This document shows, one piece after another, positions 41,232-52,200 of a stretch of 64,000 bases of DNA; position 1 is the first letter of the stretch, and each line of letters opens with the position of its first letter. The stretch is taken from NCBI GenBank assembly GCA_020057295.1, contig JAGVGF010000002.1:88776-152775 (forward strand). The letters run 5' to 3'. Position numbers and translations under genes: made by a program. This stretch comes from an archaeon. GTDB lineage: Archaea > Nanobdellota > Nanobdellia > Woesearchaeales > UBA9642. The notes under the pieces are model-generated. The model worked only from the letters and a program-made list of their open reading frames with translations. It made no database searches and was not told the origin of the DNA.

Positions 41232-41750
41232 ATGATTGATGATAATCCAAAACTGAAATTTTTGTCAAAAGTTCCTCCTCAGAATAATTTTGGTTTTTCT
41301 AATGGAAAAGTAGCTGAGGATATTCAAGGATTATATGATATCATAAAGGGTTCTGATGACAATAATTTTTATGAACACGTTAATGATACTAAGAATGATT
41401 TCGCCAACTGGATAAGATCTTGTGTGTTGCATATAGAATTAGCTGATAAACTTTACAATATTAAGAAAAAAGAAGATTTTTTGCAAGCATTAGGTCAGGA
41501 GATTGAAACAATAAAGAATTATTCCATTGCTCCAGTAGTTCCAACGGCATCTGTTAATCTAGCTCCTCCTATCTCTAGTCCTATCATACAGTCTGTTCCC
41601 GCGGCTTCTGCTGTGCCTGCAAGTTCTCCTGCTCCTTCGAACCAAACTACAAATCCTGTTGCTATATTAGTTGAGGAAATATTTGAATTTGAGGAGATAT
41701 TCAAATCTTTAATAGATGAACTTGAAAAAGAAATATTTTCTGAACAGTAA
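41232..41750 (+). CDS. Single KNDFANW-type (DUF5752-like) module protein, 172 aa
   Basis: Residues about 20-100 hold one copy of the module, with FGFSNGKVAEDIQGLYDIIK, the motif HVNDTKNDFANWIRSCVLHI and ELADKLYNIKKKEDFLQALG. The motif block is nearly identical to copy 1 of the protein at 38813. A Pro/Ala/Ser-rich linker (about 105-145) and a short acidic helix (VEEIFEFEEIFKSLIDELEK) complete it. SD AAGGTG lies 4 nt before the ATG. It is cytoplasmic by absence of a signal. It is the third gene of the series with this module, so its role is tied to the same ATPase system. Confidence 0.75.
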   Translation: MIDDNPKLKFLSKVPPQNNFGFSNGKVAEDIQGLYDIIKGSDDNNFYEHVNDTKNDFANWIRSCVLHIELADKLYNIKKKEDFLQALGQEIETIKNYSIAPVVPTASVNLAPPISSPIIQSVPAASAVPASSPAPSNQTTNPVAILVEEIFEFEEIFKSLIDELEKEIFSEQ

Positions 41751-41792
41751 TTTCCAAAATATTTAAATGTACGAGTAGTTATTTTGTTCTTA

Positions 41793-42173
41793 ATGAAAAT
41801 ATTTAACACCCTTTTACGTAATTTTAATCGTAGACAAAAATTTTTTGTTGCGTTAACACTTTCAATATTAATTATTGGTTTATTTTTATGGTTGTTTATT
41901 GCTAATAGTAAATCTGCCTCAAATTTTGATGTAGAATCGGATGTTGATACAATTGCGAGAGCAAGTATTGCTAATGATGAATATTTTGTAAAGTATGGGG
42001 GATATGATTTGAAATTAGATAGTGTGGAAAGATCTTGTTTGAATTGTGCTACGTTAACTTATACATATAAGATAAATACTACTTTGCTAATAAAGTCAAT
42101 TAAAGGATTTAAAGTTATAATTCAAATACAAAACAACACATTAGTCGATTATAGAAATGTAAGATTAACATAA
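41793..42173 (+). CDS. Small single-span membrane protein with extracytoplasmic domain, 126 aa
   Basis: I start at ATG 41793, which has a TATA-like ATATTTAAATG (about 41759-41769) at leaderless distance, and not at the in-frame TTG at 41784. A basic N-terminus (NTLLRNFNRRQKFF) precedes one membrane helix (about 18-36, FVALTLSILIIGLFLWLFI). The remaining 90 residues look beta-rich and extracytoplasmic, with a Cys pair (RSCLNCATLTYTY) that could form a disulfide. The single N-terminal helix plus small beta domain resembles minor pilin or pseudopilin-like or adaptor proteins in layout, but no class III signal site is evident. Family unknown. It probably belongs to the ATPase-centred system. Confidence 0.65.
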   Translation: MKIFNTLLRNFNRRQKFFVALTLSILIIGLFLWLFIANSKSASNFDVESDVDTIARASIANDEYFVKYGGYDLKLDSVERSCLNCATLTYTYKINTTLLIKSIKGFKVIIQIQNNTLVDYRNVRLT

Positions 42174-42509
42174 GTTCACCCTTTTTTAAAGTTTTATTTA
42201 TAGTTCTATCAGATTCTGAATATTTTTTGAAAGCTTTATAAAGATTAAATTATAATAACAGATTATTAGATATATGTTTTGTTGAGGGGTAGTTAGATTT
42301 GTTGATTTAATATTATTTTAGGCTGAAATAACATTATACTAAAAAAGATATAATAGACCTTTTATATCATTATGCGTTTTTAACGTCTATGTTTTTTAGT
42401 ATTGTGTGTGTCTTTTGCTGATATAATGAAAAGCTTTATAAATAAAAAGTATAATATTATACTAATTACTATATAATTAATATTTGGTGAGTATTGCTGG
42501 TAGGATTGC
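42174..42509 (+). promoter_or_regulatory. 336-nt intergenic region with duplicated promoters and a palindrome
   Basis: No protein gene is seen. TGAAAGCTTTATAAA (42228-42242) and TGAAAAGCTTTATAAAT (42427-42443) are two copies of one BRE/TATA-type element; their GCTTTATAAA cores are exactly 200 bp apart. The second is correctly placed to drive the regulator gene (start near 42462). The first would start an RNA near 42263, with a possible small hairpin (GATATAA...TTATATC, about 42347-42368). ATTATACT at 42333-42340 repeats a half of the palindrome at 42448-42463. Just before the coding start lies a GGTGAGTATTG motif shared with the 63.7-kb gene. Confidence 0.55.
42448..42463. promoter_or_regulatory. 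16-bp perfect palindrome at the predicted transcription start of the winged-helix gene
   Basis: AGTATAATATTATACT is identical to its reverse complement and lies directly downstream of the TATA box at 42435-42443, covering the expected start site. Such a position blocks RNA polymerase in archaea, so it is a likely operator, most simply for the winged-helix protein encoded next. AT palindromes arise by chance more often in this AT-rich sequence, but the position is specific. Confidence 0.6.
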
Positions 42510-43172
42510 ATGATTGGTAATAAGCTTGAACAATCGATAATTTCAGTATTTCAGTATAATCTTAGTAAAACCTTTAGTATAAATGAGATTTCTAAACAGC
42601 TAAGAAAGTCTTACCCTACAATTAATCATAAATCAAACTTTTTTCTAAAAGAAGGAATATTAAAAAAGATTGATATCGGAAGATCATACCAATGTTTTCT
42701 AAATTTATCAAACGATAAGACAAAGATATTAATATCGACAAATGAAGTGAATAATAAAGAAGTATTTCTTGAAAAAAATAGGGATTTTAGCATAACTTAT
42801 GAGAAAATATCAAGCATTTGCGAATCTCAAAGTTACAAAAAGAAAATATCTTTTGTTTTACTTTACGGTATGGAGATAATTTTTGTACTAGACAGTTTAG
42901 ACCAGGAAATTGTGACTGAAATTCAGAGTTCTGTCCCTGCTTCTACAAAATATAAATTCTTATTCTTAACAGAAGAATTATTCAAAGTAGAATTTCTGAA
43001 CAATAATGCTTTACAAAAAAATCATGTTTTACTGTTTAATATACCTTCATATGTACAATTACTTGAAAGTATGGTTGATAAATTATTGACTCGCGGATTT
43101 ATTAATTTAACAAAGAATGATGATATTAAAAAAAATATCAATAAAAAAGAGTTATACAAAAACAAAACATAA
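42510..43172 (+). CDS. Winged-helix DNA-binding regulator with nucleotidyltransferase-like C-terminal region, 220 aa
   Basis: Residues 1-65 form a winged helix-turn-helix (SIISVFQYNLSKTFSINEIS, KQLRKSYPTINHKSNFFLKE, GILKKIDIGRSYQCFLN). Residues about 105-190 (KKISFVLLYGMEIIFVLDSL, KYKFLFLTEELFKVEFLNNN, HVLLFNIPSYVQLLESM) follow the pattern of archaeal regulators in which an HTH is fused to a degenerate nucleotidyltransferase-like domain; the usual GSxARG catalytic motif is absent, so no catalysis is expected. The ATG is preceded by GGTAGGATTGC and by an 8-codon TTG-started frame. It is 40 nt upstream of the giant surface-protein gene and probably co-transcribed, so it likely controls that operon and itself through the palindrome at 42448. 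Confidence 0.7.
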   Translation: MIGNKLEQSIISVFQYNLSKTFSINEISKQLRKSYPTINHKSNFFLKEGILKKIDIGRSYQCFLNLSNDKTKILISTNEVNNKEVFLEKNRDFSITYEKISSICESQSYKKKISFVLLYGMEIIFVLDSLDQEIVTEIQSSVPASTKYKFLFLTEELFKVEFLNNNALQKNHVLLFNIPSYVQLLESMVDKLLTRGFINLTKNDDIKKNINKKELYKNKT

Positions 43173-43212
43173 TCGTGCTGTATATTGTTTTGAAGATTTA
43201 GATGATAAAAAT

Positions 43213-46200
43213 ATGAATAACAATAAAAATTTTGGAAACAGGATGTTGATGAGTGTGTTGTTCCTATTAGTTATACTTTTATCTTTTTCTGTACATTCCG
43301 TTTATGCTGTCAAGCTTCAATCAGAATTAAAAGACACTAATATAATTTTATCTTTAGATGACTCAAAATTTAATGGAGTAGACCTTGGTGAAAATTATGA
43401 GCTTATGATGTCTTTAGGAAATCAAAATTATAAATATTTTGGCGGAATGATATTTCCTATAATTATAAATACAAATGGAGAAGGATTATATTCTTTTAAA
43501 TTATTAAATAAGTCTAATCAAGAAATATTATCGGAAATAAGTGTATCAAAAACATTTGACTGTGATAAACTTTCATTAAATGTTGCTCCTTCAACAAAAT
43601 CTTCAAATAATGATGTCGGAACATACTCTGTTGGAGAAGAAATAAGTATACACCTATTCGAAGGACAAATAGCATTGAGTAATATTCCACAATTTATTAT
43701 TATTTCAATAATTGCACAAAATAATTCTGATAAAGTTTATAGACTTTCTGGAGATATAACATCTAAATTTATACCTTCAGAGTCCGGAACGTATACTGTG
43801 TCTTTGTACTGTAACAGTGGTGCAATATATTCTAAGGATATTGTCGTTAAATCATCTGATGCCTCGAGTGATGTTAGTATGGGTAATGTTAGTATTATCG
43901 AACCTTACACGCAAAATAATGACTTAGTTCATAGTAATATAGAAAACAACGGTGCAAATTATTCCATTAAAAGAATAACTGTGAAGAATTCTCGTAACGA
44001 AGTTTTCATTGGAGATGTCAAAGCATACAACATAAGGAGTGAAGCGCCGGTAGGAATACGTCAAAAAATATTGTCTCTTTTATCATCGAATTCTGGTAAG
44101 GAAATAATAGGTAAAATCGAGATGGATTTAAATGGTGTTAGCGGATTAGAAAATACGAAACTATCTTTGAATGATGTTGACAGCACAAGTAATACGGTGC
44201 TTATAGAGTCAATAAGTAAAAAAAATATTGAAGAAAAAAATACTATAAATTTAGAAGGAAGTATAGAAGGATCTATTGTTGATGCTTATGCTCTGGACTT
44301 GTCAGCATTAAGTTTTACAAATGGAACTTTAACAAAAACAGCAAAAGGCAGAGTATTGTGGAAATGTAAAGATTGGAATTTTGCACAACAAACATGTTTT
44401 GGTAAATGGATTGAAGTAATGAATATTAGACCTGGAGAAGATTATTCTTTTGAGGTTTCTCCTAATGATCCAGGATTTATTGAGACAGGATTGGCAACAA
44501 TAAATACTGACAAATCAATATATCAAATTGGAGAGAGTGCTAAAATAAGTGCAGTTGTTCTGGATACTCAAGGATATTTAGTTAGTAATGCTACAGTAAA
44601 CATTATGATAACAACACCAGGAAACACAGTATACTTCTTTGATAATGTTGCTGAATCAAAAAGAGGAATATATGAAATAATATTCAATCACAATGATATT
44701 ATAGGAAATTATACTATGCAAGTATCAGCATATAAGAATGAAACAAATCTTGGAATGACGCAGTATGTAAATTATTCAATGATTTCAGATTTCTCTGTTA
44801 TGGAATATTATGATTTTGATATAATAAGAAATATTCCTATAACTACAGATCCATTCAGAAAACCATTATATGCAAAAATATTGATTCATCCATTAAATGA
44901 AAATATTACTAATTATAATTTCACAGAAGTAATACCGAGTGATTTATTGGTAATTGATGCACCAGGAGCGACAATTTCAAATGCTGGAAATGAAACGCAT
45001 TTAACATGGACTGGATTAAATGGAAATGTTACATTAAATTATACTACTCAGCCTCCATTAATAACTCCTAACTTATTAATATTAGGAAAAGCATTTATAG
45101 AATATGTAATTAATTCTGCTACATATATTTTTGTAGAATTTAGAAATTGGTTTATAGCTGTAGATCCAACTGTTACTAGAGATCAAGGACTTGTAGTATA
45201 TGCAGATAGAACGGATGACGGATTTATAAAATATAGAAATTGGACAGGATCGACATTACAATCTGAAGTTAATTCAGGTGTTGATTTTGGTAATCGAATA
45301 GCCTGGTTAAAATTTAGATGTCTTGTTAATCGCGAACAATGTATACTTGTTGGTTCAGATACTGGTGCCGATATTAATTTTAATGTATTTTATACAAATA
45401 ATTGGACATGGTCAACAAATACTCAATTAGATGGTTCTAGTGAGACTTCGCAAAGTAATATAGATCTTGATTGTGAATCTCTTTCAGGACAATGTATTGT
45501 TGTTTATGAAGATAGTACCAATAATGATGCAGTGTTTGTATATAGAATTTGGAATGGAACAGATATTAGTGGAATTAATACTGTAACAATTACTGGTGGA
45601 GAGAATAACGAAATAGATTGGATAAATTTGTATCCTCAAAAAGGAACAAATAATATCGGAATTGCAATCCAAAATGATGGTGGAGGAGTAAATACTGATA
45701 CTCCTGCAATATATTCTGCAATTTGGAATGGGACTAATTTTACTAATTGGAGAACATTAACTGCTAACAGTCCTGCTGATGGTACGTCAAGAACATTTTA
45801 TAGACATTATGATTGTGCTTGGGAAGGTGGCACAGGATATTTTGGATGTTTCTATGCTAATGATACATTAAATGCAATTTTATTTGATAGATTTAATGGA
45901 ACAAACTGGAATTATATGGGGCGAATATTTAATACGAGTGGTGAACCTCGTGAAATTTCTGCGTGCGGTCAAGAAGGATTAAGTTCTTTTAATCATAGTT
46001 ACATTGGTTTAATGTTTTGTGATTCAGCAAATGATTTAGACGGCACAATTTGGAATGGAACAAGTTTACTTAAAACAACTCACGCTGCAAGTCCTGCTCA
46101 AAATACAAATGCTGAGTGTGGTGACTCAAATAAAGGTGCAACTGAGTACGCTCAAAATTTTAAATGTACTTGGGAAGATGATGGGTCTAAAGCATTATTT

Positions 46201-49200
46201 GTTTGGGTAAATAATGGTGTAACTTATCTAACCTCCGGATCATATACGAAAGCTACGAGTACATTTTCAAATCCTAATTGGACTTCTGGAACGCAAATTG
46301 TTGCAAATGGTGCAGGAGCACTTAGATCTGCATATCTTGTTTCCAATCCTGCATCAAATAGTGTATTTTTAACATATACTGATGGTGCAAGAGATGGTGG
46401 ATGTTCATTATGGACTGGCACGACTTGGGATGGTTCAGGATGTAATAGTGCAACAGTATTTGAAACAACCGGTCCAAATGTTGGAGTAGCATGGTTAGTT
46501 TTTGATTGGTTTAGAAATCCTCCTCCTCAACCAGAAATAACAATAATAACTCCAACAAATTCAATTGGTTATATAAATTATACTGGAATAACAAATCCTA
46601 GTTCAACAAGTATTGCGTGGGATAATGGAACTACTGCTCTTCCTCCGCCTGGCGCTTCTGCTCCAATTACTGGAGTAGAATTCCCTTCTGCTGAATATGT
46701 AAAGATAACTTCAAGTAATGACATAAGACATATAACAACTGTTACAGGAACTGCTGGAAGATATGCTTATCAAAGTTTTAATTTTACTGTTACTGAATCA
46801 ACAGTAAATATGCAATCAATAATTGTAACTCATGAAGGTTATGCCACTCAAACAACAAGTCTTACTGCAAGTCAATTTTATATTTATGGATATAATTGGA
46901 GTTCAGATTCGTATGTTTTATTAAAAACAGTATTTGCAAGTTCAGTTGATGTTACTAGTGAAGTAACTATTGATGCAGGATTTAATGATTTTGTTAGAAA
47001 TAGACAAATGTATGTTCTTGTTCAGGGAAGTTTTGCAATAGGTGTTGGAGCAAATGCTAGAGCTGATATAAACACAGACTATATGGGTTTAACAGTAGAA
47101 ACTATTCCAATGCTTTCACAAAATATTACTGTGAATGCTTCCGCAATTGACGATGATGGTATAAGTAAATGTGAATGGATTTTCTATAATTCTACAAATG
47201 GTAATCCAAATAGTTTAATAGGAATGATAAATACTTTTGGAGATTATTATTATAATTTTAGTTCTATATCAGGAGTTCCTGATGGATATTATAATTTAAC
47301 TGTATTTTGTAATGATACATTAAGCGCAAGAACAAATGAATCTGTATATGTTTATATAGATTCAACTCCTCCAGCAATAATATTATATAATCCTACAAAC
47401 AATTCTAATATCACTGTAAACTATGCATTGTTTTCTTGGAATGCGACAGATATATTATATGCTAATTTAGTTTGTAATTTAACAATTGATGGAACTGTCA
47501 GAGCGACAAATGTTGTATCTGCACATGCAGAAAATATTAGTAGAAATATTACAAGTATTACTGATGGAACACACTACTGGAACGTCACGTGTAGAGATGA
47601 CGCTGGAAATAGGAATATTTCTCAAACCTGGAGATTTGATTCTGATACTATAGGACCTGCTGTGACTCTTAATAGTCCAAGCGCCTCATCTTACACTAAT
47701 AAAAATCCTTTAGATTTGAATTTCACTGCAACAGATTCACATACGATTGTTAATTGTTCATTATATCTTGACGGATCATTAAATCAAACAATAACTTCTG
47801 TTACTAGCGGCATTATGACTAATTTTACATTTACAAATTTAAATCAGGGAGTTCACAATTGGAATGTTAGTTGTTATGATAGCTTTGGATTACGTGGAAA
47901 TTCAACAAGTAGAAATTTCACTTATGATACGATATTGCCTACTGTGTATTTAAATATTTCAACTGGATACATTTTCAATGGAACGATTCCAATATTAAAT
48001 TATACTGTAATTGATAATATTGATTCTAATCTAACATGTAATATTACTGTTAATAGTGTTATAGAACTTGCAAATATTGCATCAACAAATAATACTTTAA
48101 TATCAAGATCAGTTCCATTACTTGATGGATTTAAACAATGGAATGTTACATGTGTTGATGATGCAGGAAACGTTAACACTTCTGAAACAAGAATTTTTCA
48201 AGTCATAGGCGGTCCTCTTGTAACGCTTCAAACTCCTGTTAATGGAACGATAGGTAATGGAACAAATATAACTTTAAAATATTACGCTCAAGATGGGAAT
48301 GGAGTTGCAAATTGCTCGTTATATATTAATGATGTTCTAAATCAAACAAATACTAGCATTACAAGTGGAGCAAATAATACTTTTTTAATTTCAAGTCTTA
48401 ATGAAGGAAGATATAATTGGAGCGTAACATGTTACGATACTAATGGTTATCCGGGTTATTCTAGTACTTGGCAAATTATTTCAGACAGATCAAAACCTTC
48501 AATAAATTTAAGTGCTCCAATTTCAGGACAGGTATTAACTACTACGCCAACATATTTTAATTTCACACTCTTAGATTTTTATTCCACAAATGCTACGTGT
48601 AATTTGACTATTGATGGAATTGTAAATGCCGGTAATCAAAATTTTGTAGCATTAAATGGTTCTGTAACTACTAGATCTCAAACTGTAACAAATGGATTGC
48701 ATTATTGGAATGTTACATGTATAGATTTAGGATATAATTTTAACACTTCTTTAACGCGGAATTTTACTATAAATGTTACATTCCCTGTAAGTGTTACTGT
48801 AGTTGCTGACAAGACCCAATACCAAGAAGGAGAAATTGCTCAAATAAATATTACCACAAAAAATGAAACTTCAGGAAATATTGCTACAAATATAACTTTG
48901 GATTATATATACACCAATAATACTTATACTGATATTCCTTGGTGGAATACTTCTTGGAATTATAGAAAGTCCATTGTTTTGAATCAAACAAATAATACTT
49001 TAATCTCTAGTAAAGCAATACTTGTAAATGTTACAGTTCCATATGGCACAATTACTAATTGTCATGAACTTCGAGTAGTTTCTGATTCAGATTTAAGTTT
49101 TGTAGATTCTAATGTTATAACTGGTGATGATGTTACATTTTGCTACATTTATTTTATTGGAACAGTTACTGCAAATGCAGTTAATGAAAATAATTATCAC

Positions 49201-52200
49201 GTGTATTACGGAAATGTAAATGCATCATATTCAACGCAAAGCGTGTATGTTTCCGGAAATTATATTTTAGAACAATTGTTTTATGATGATTTTTCAACTG
49301 CATCAATAACTTCAAATTGGACTGTAAGTTCTGGATGGGACGCATCTAATGCAAATCCCTTAGCTGGAGATCACGCTCATATTCAAGGAACTGTTACAGA
49401 TGCGACGATTAGACTTACAAATTCTTTAAATTTGTTAAATTATGATTTTGTAAATCTATCATTTACGTGGGGTATAGATGCATCATGGGATGCTGGTGCT
49501 CCTCTTGATTATTTACGTTATGATTATAGTAATGATTCTGCAAGTACGTGGACTGGAAGCGGAGGAGTAGGAACATTAAACGGGAACGGTGTTGCTCAAA
49601 CACAAACAGTAAATACTCAATTAAATAGTTCTTATAAGATAAATGGATTCAATTTAAGATTTAGAGCAACAACAAATAATGCAAATGAAGATGGGGGATT
49701 TGATACTTTTAATATTACAGGACAGTATGCTGTACAATCAAGTGTAAATTCAAATGTCGGAAATCATCAAGTTTGGATTTTAAGAACTACAAATGTTACA
49801 AATTCTTCTGGACAGTATAATACAACATTTACCACTCTTGGAAGAACTTATGGAAATTATAGTGCTGTAGGATACGCTTATCCTCCAAATGTTAATTTAC
49901 GTCAAGGATGGGGATATGATTATTTTGATTTAATTGCGGATCAATTTGGTCCTGTGATTACTTTGTTATATCCAACTAATGCAACAACTCTTAGAAGTGG
50001 AAATATCACTTTCAATTATACTGCTGTAGATTATGCAAATAATGTGGCAAATTGTTCATTATACATAAACGGAGTATTTAATCAATCAAATTCTACAATA
50101 AATGAATCTATAACTAACAATTTTACTTCTGAATTATTCGAAGGACAATATTATTGGTTGATTAATTGCTTTGACTCTTTAGGTTCACAAACAAATTCTT
50201 CAAGATACAATTTAACAATAGATGATACTCCTCCAATAGTTAGTCTAATAAGTCCAAATAATTCTGTTCTTCCATCTGGAACAATTACTTTTAACTTTAA
50301 TGTAACTGATAATTTTGATACTACGATTTTGTGTAATATCACAGTTGATTCTGGAAATTACTCAAAACTTTTCAACACTTCAAATGGTGTAAATTCTACA
50401 ACAATTGCAAATATTACTGATGGATTGCATTATTGGAATATGACTTGTTATGATAATATAAATAATAATGCGACTAGCACAACATTAAATTTCACAACAG
50501 CAACAATTCCTATTGTTACTTTGCATTCTCCGGCCACAAATTATGGCGTGAATAGTACAAATATTACTTTGTATTATAATTTATCCTCTGTCAATGTTGA
50601 TAATTGTTCGTTAGTATTGAATGGTCAATACAATCAAACAGTAAATAGTACACAGATTCCATTTAAGGCAAATGATGGACAAAATGTATTCAATTTAACT
50701 GGAATGGGTTACGGAATATACAATTGGACAGTAATATGCTTTGACTCAAATAATTTTAACGGAACCGATACGACAAGAATTTTCCATTTAGATAATGCTT
50801 TCCCTATAATTAATTTATCATATCCTGCAAATAATCAAACAATATTTAGCAGAAATATTAATTTCACATTCAACGTTACAGATATTGATGATGTATTAGT
50901 ATGTAATTTAACAATTGATGGTGTTGTGAATAAAAGCAATCAAAATATTTCTTCTAATAATTCTGGGAAAGTAGGAAGTATATATGTTACTGGACTTTCT
51001 GTAACTAATCATAATTGGAGCGTTGCATGTGCTGACAATGTAGGATTTTCTACTACTTCTGTAACTTGGAATTTTACCATTGACTCAAGTGTAAGCATTT
51101 CTCTTACGAGCCCCGCAAATAATTTCCTATCTAGTTCTGGAAGCGTAAATTTCATTTATGTTCCAAGCAGTCCTGCGGATTTTGATTTAGGATTCTGTGA
51201 TTTATACATTAATGATTCAATATATGCAACGCATGTAGCTTTAACTTCAGGATCACCAGACACTTTTGCTGTCGCTGGATTAGGAGAAGGTAGGTATAAT
51301 TGGTCGATTAATTGTACTGATAGCGTCGGAAAAAATGGTGCTAGTGAAACAAGAAATTTCACGCTTGATATGACTGGTCCGATTGTAACAAATTATTATC
51401 CTAATGGAAATGTCTTTACAAATAGTTCAGTATTTTTCAATTGGTCTGCAACAGATAATTATGATGCAAACATGAGCTGTACAATACTTGTTAATGGAAC
51501 AGCGCAATCACCAATTGTTTATTCGTTAAATGGAACTGTAACGAATCATACTTATTCAAATTTCCGTGACGGATTATTATTCTGGAATGTTACATGTACT
51601 GATGATGCAGGAAATAATGGAACAAGCAGTTTGAAAAATTTCACTGTACAAGAACCTCCAGCAATTACTTTAAATTCTCCCTCTAACAATAATCGAACTA
51701 AAAATAGGAATATAACGTTTTATTACACTCCGACAGATAATTCTGGAAATATAAGTTCATGTAGCATAATATTTGACGGTTTATTAAATCAGACAAATTC
51801 GACACAATTAGCTTCAGGTGTGCAGAGAAACTTTACAATAAATAATATTGCTGCTGGAAATCATACCTGGTCAATTAACTGTACTGACCCTTCAGGAAAT
51901 ATAGGATCATCAATAAATTATACTTTCTATATAGATCTATATGCTCCAACAATTGTTTTAGATAGACCTATTGAGGGAGATTTCTTAAATACAAATGATG
52001 TATTCTTTAACTGGACAGCAACAGATTATTCTGGAACAACAATAAATTGTTCATTATATGTTGATAATTTATTCAAAAATTCAACAGCTAGAACGAGCGG
52101 ATCATCATTTAATATAACAGCATATAATCTAACTGATGGACCACATAATTGGAGTGTTAATTGTTCTGATGATTTAGCCAATTATTTAATGAGTGAAACA

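Noticed and set aside
40096-42173. Archaellum ArlC/D/E/F/G genes
   Set aside because: Coiled-coil and small anchored proteins are superficially similar in size, but no ArlH/ArlI/ArlJ or archaellin genes and no ArlD/E motif are present.
43117-43212. Upstream extension of the first giant protein by 32 codons
   Set aside because: It overlaps the winged-helix gene and would bury the clear signal peptide that begins at ATG 43213.
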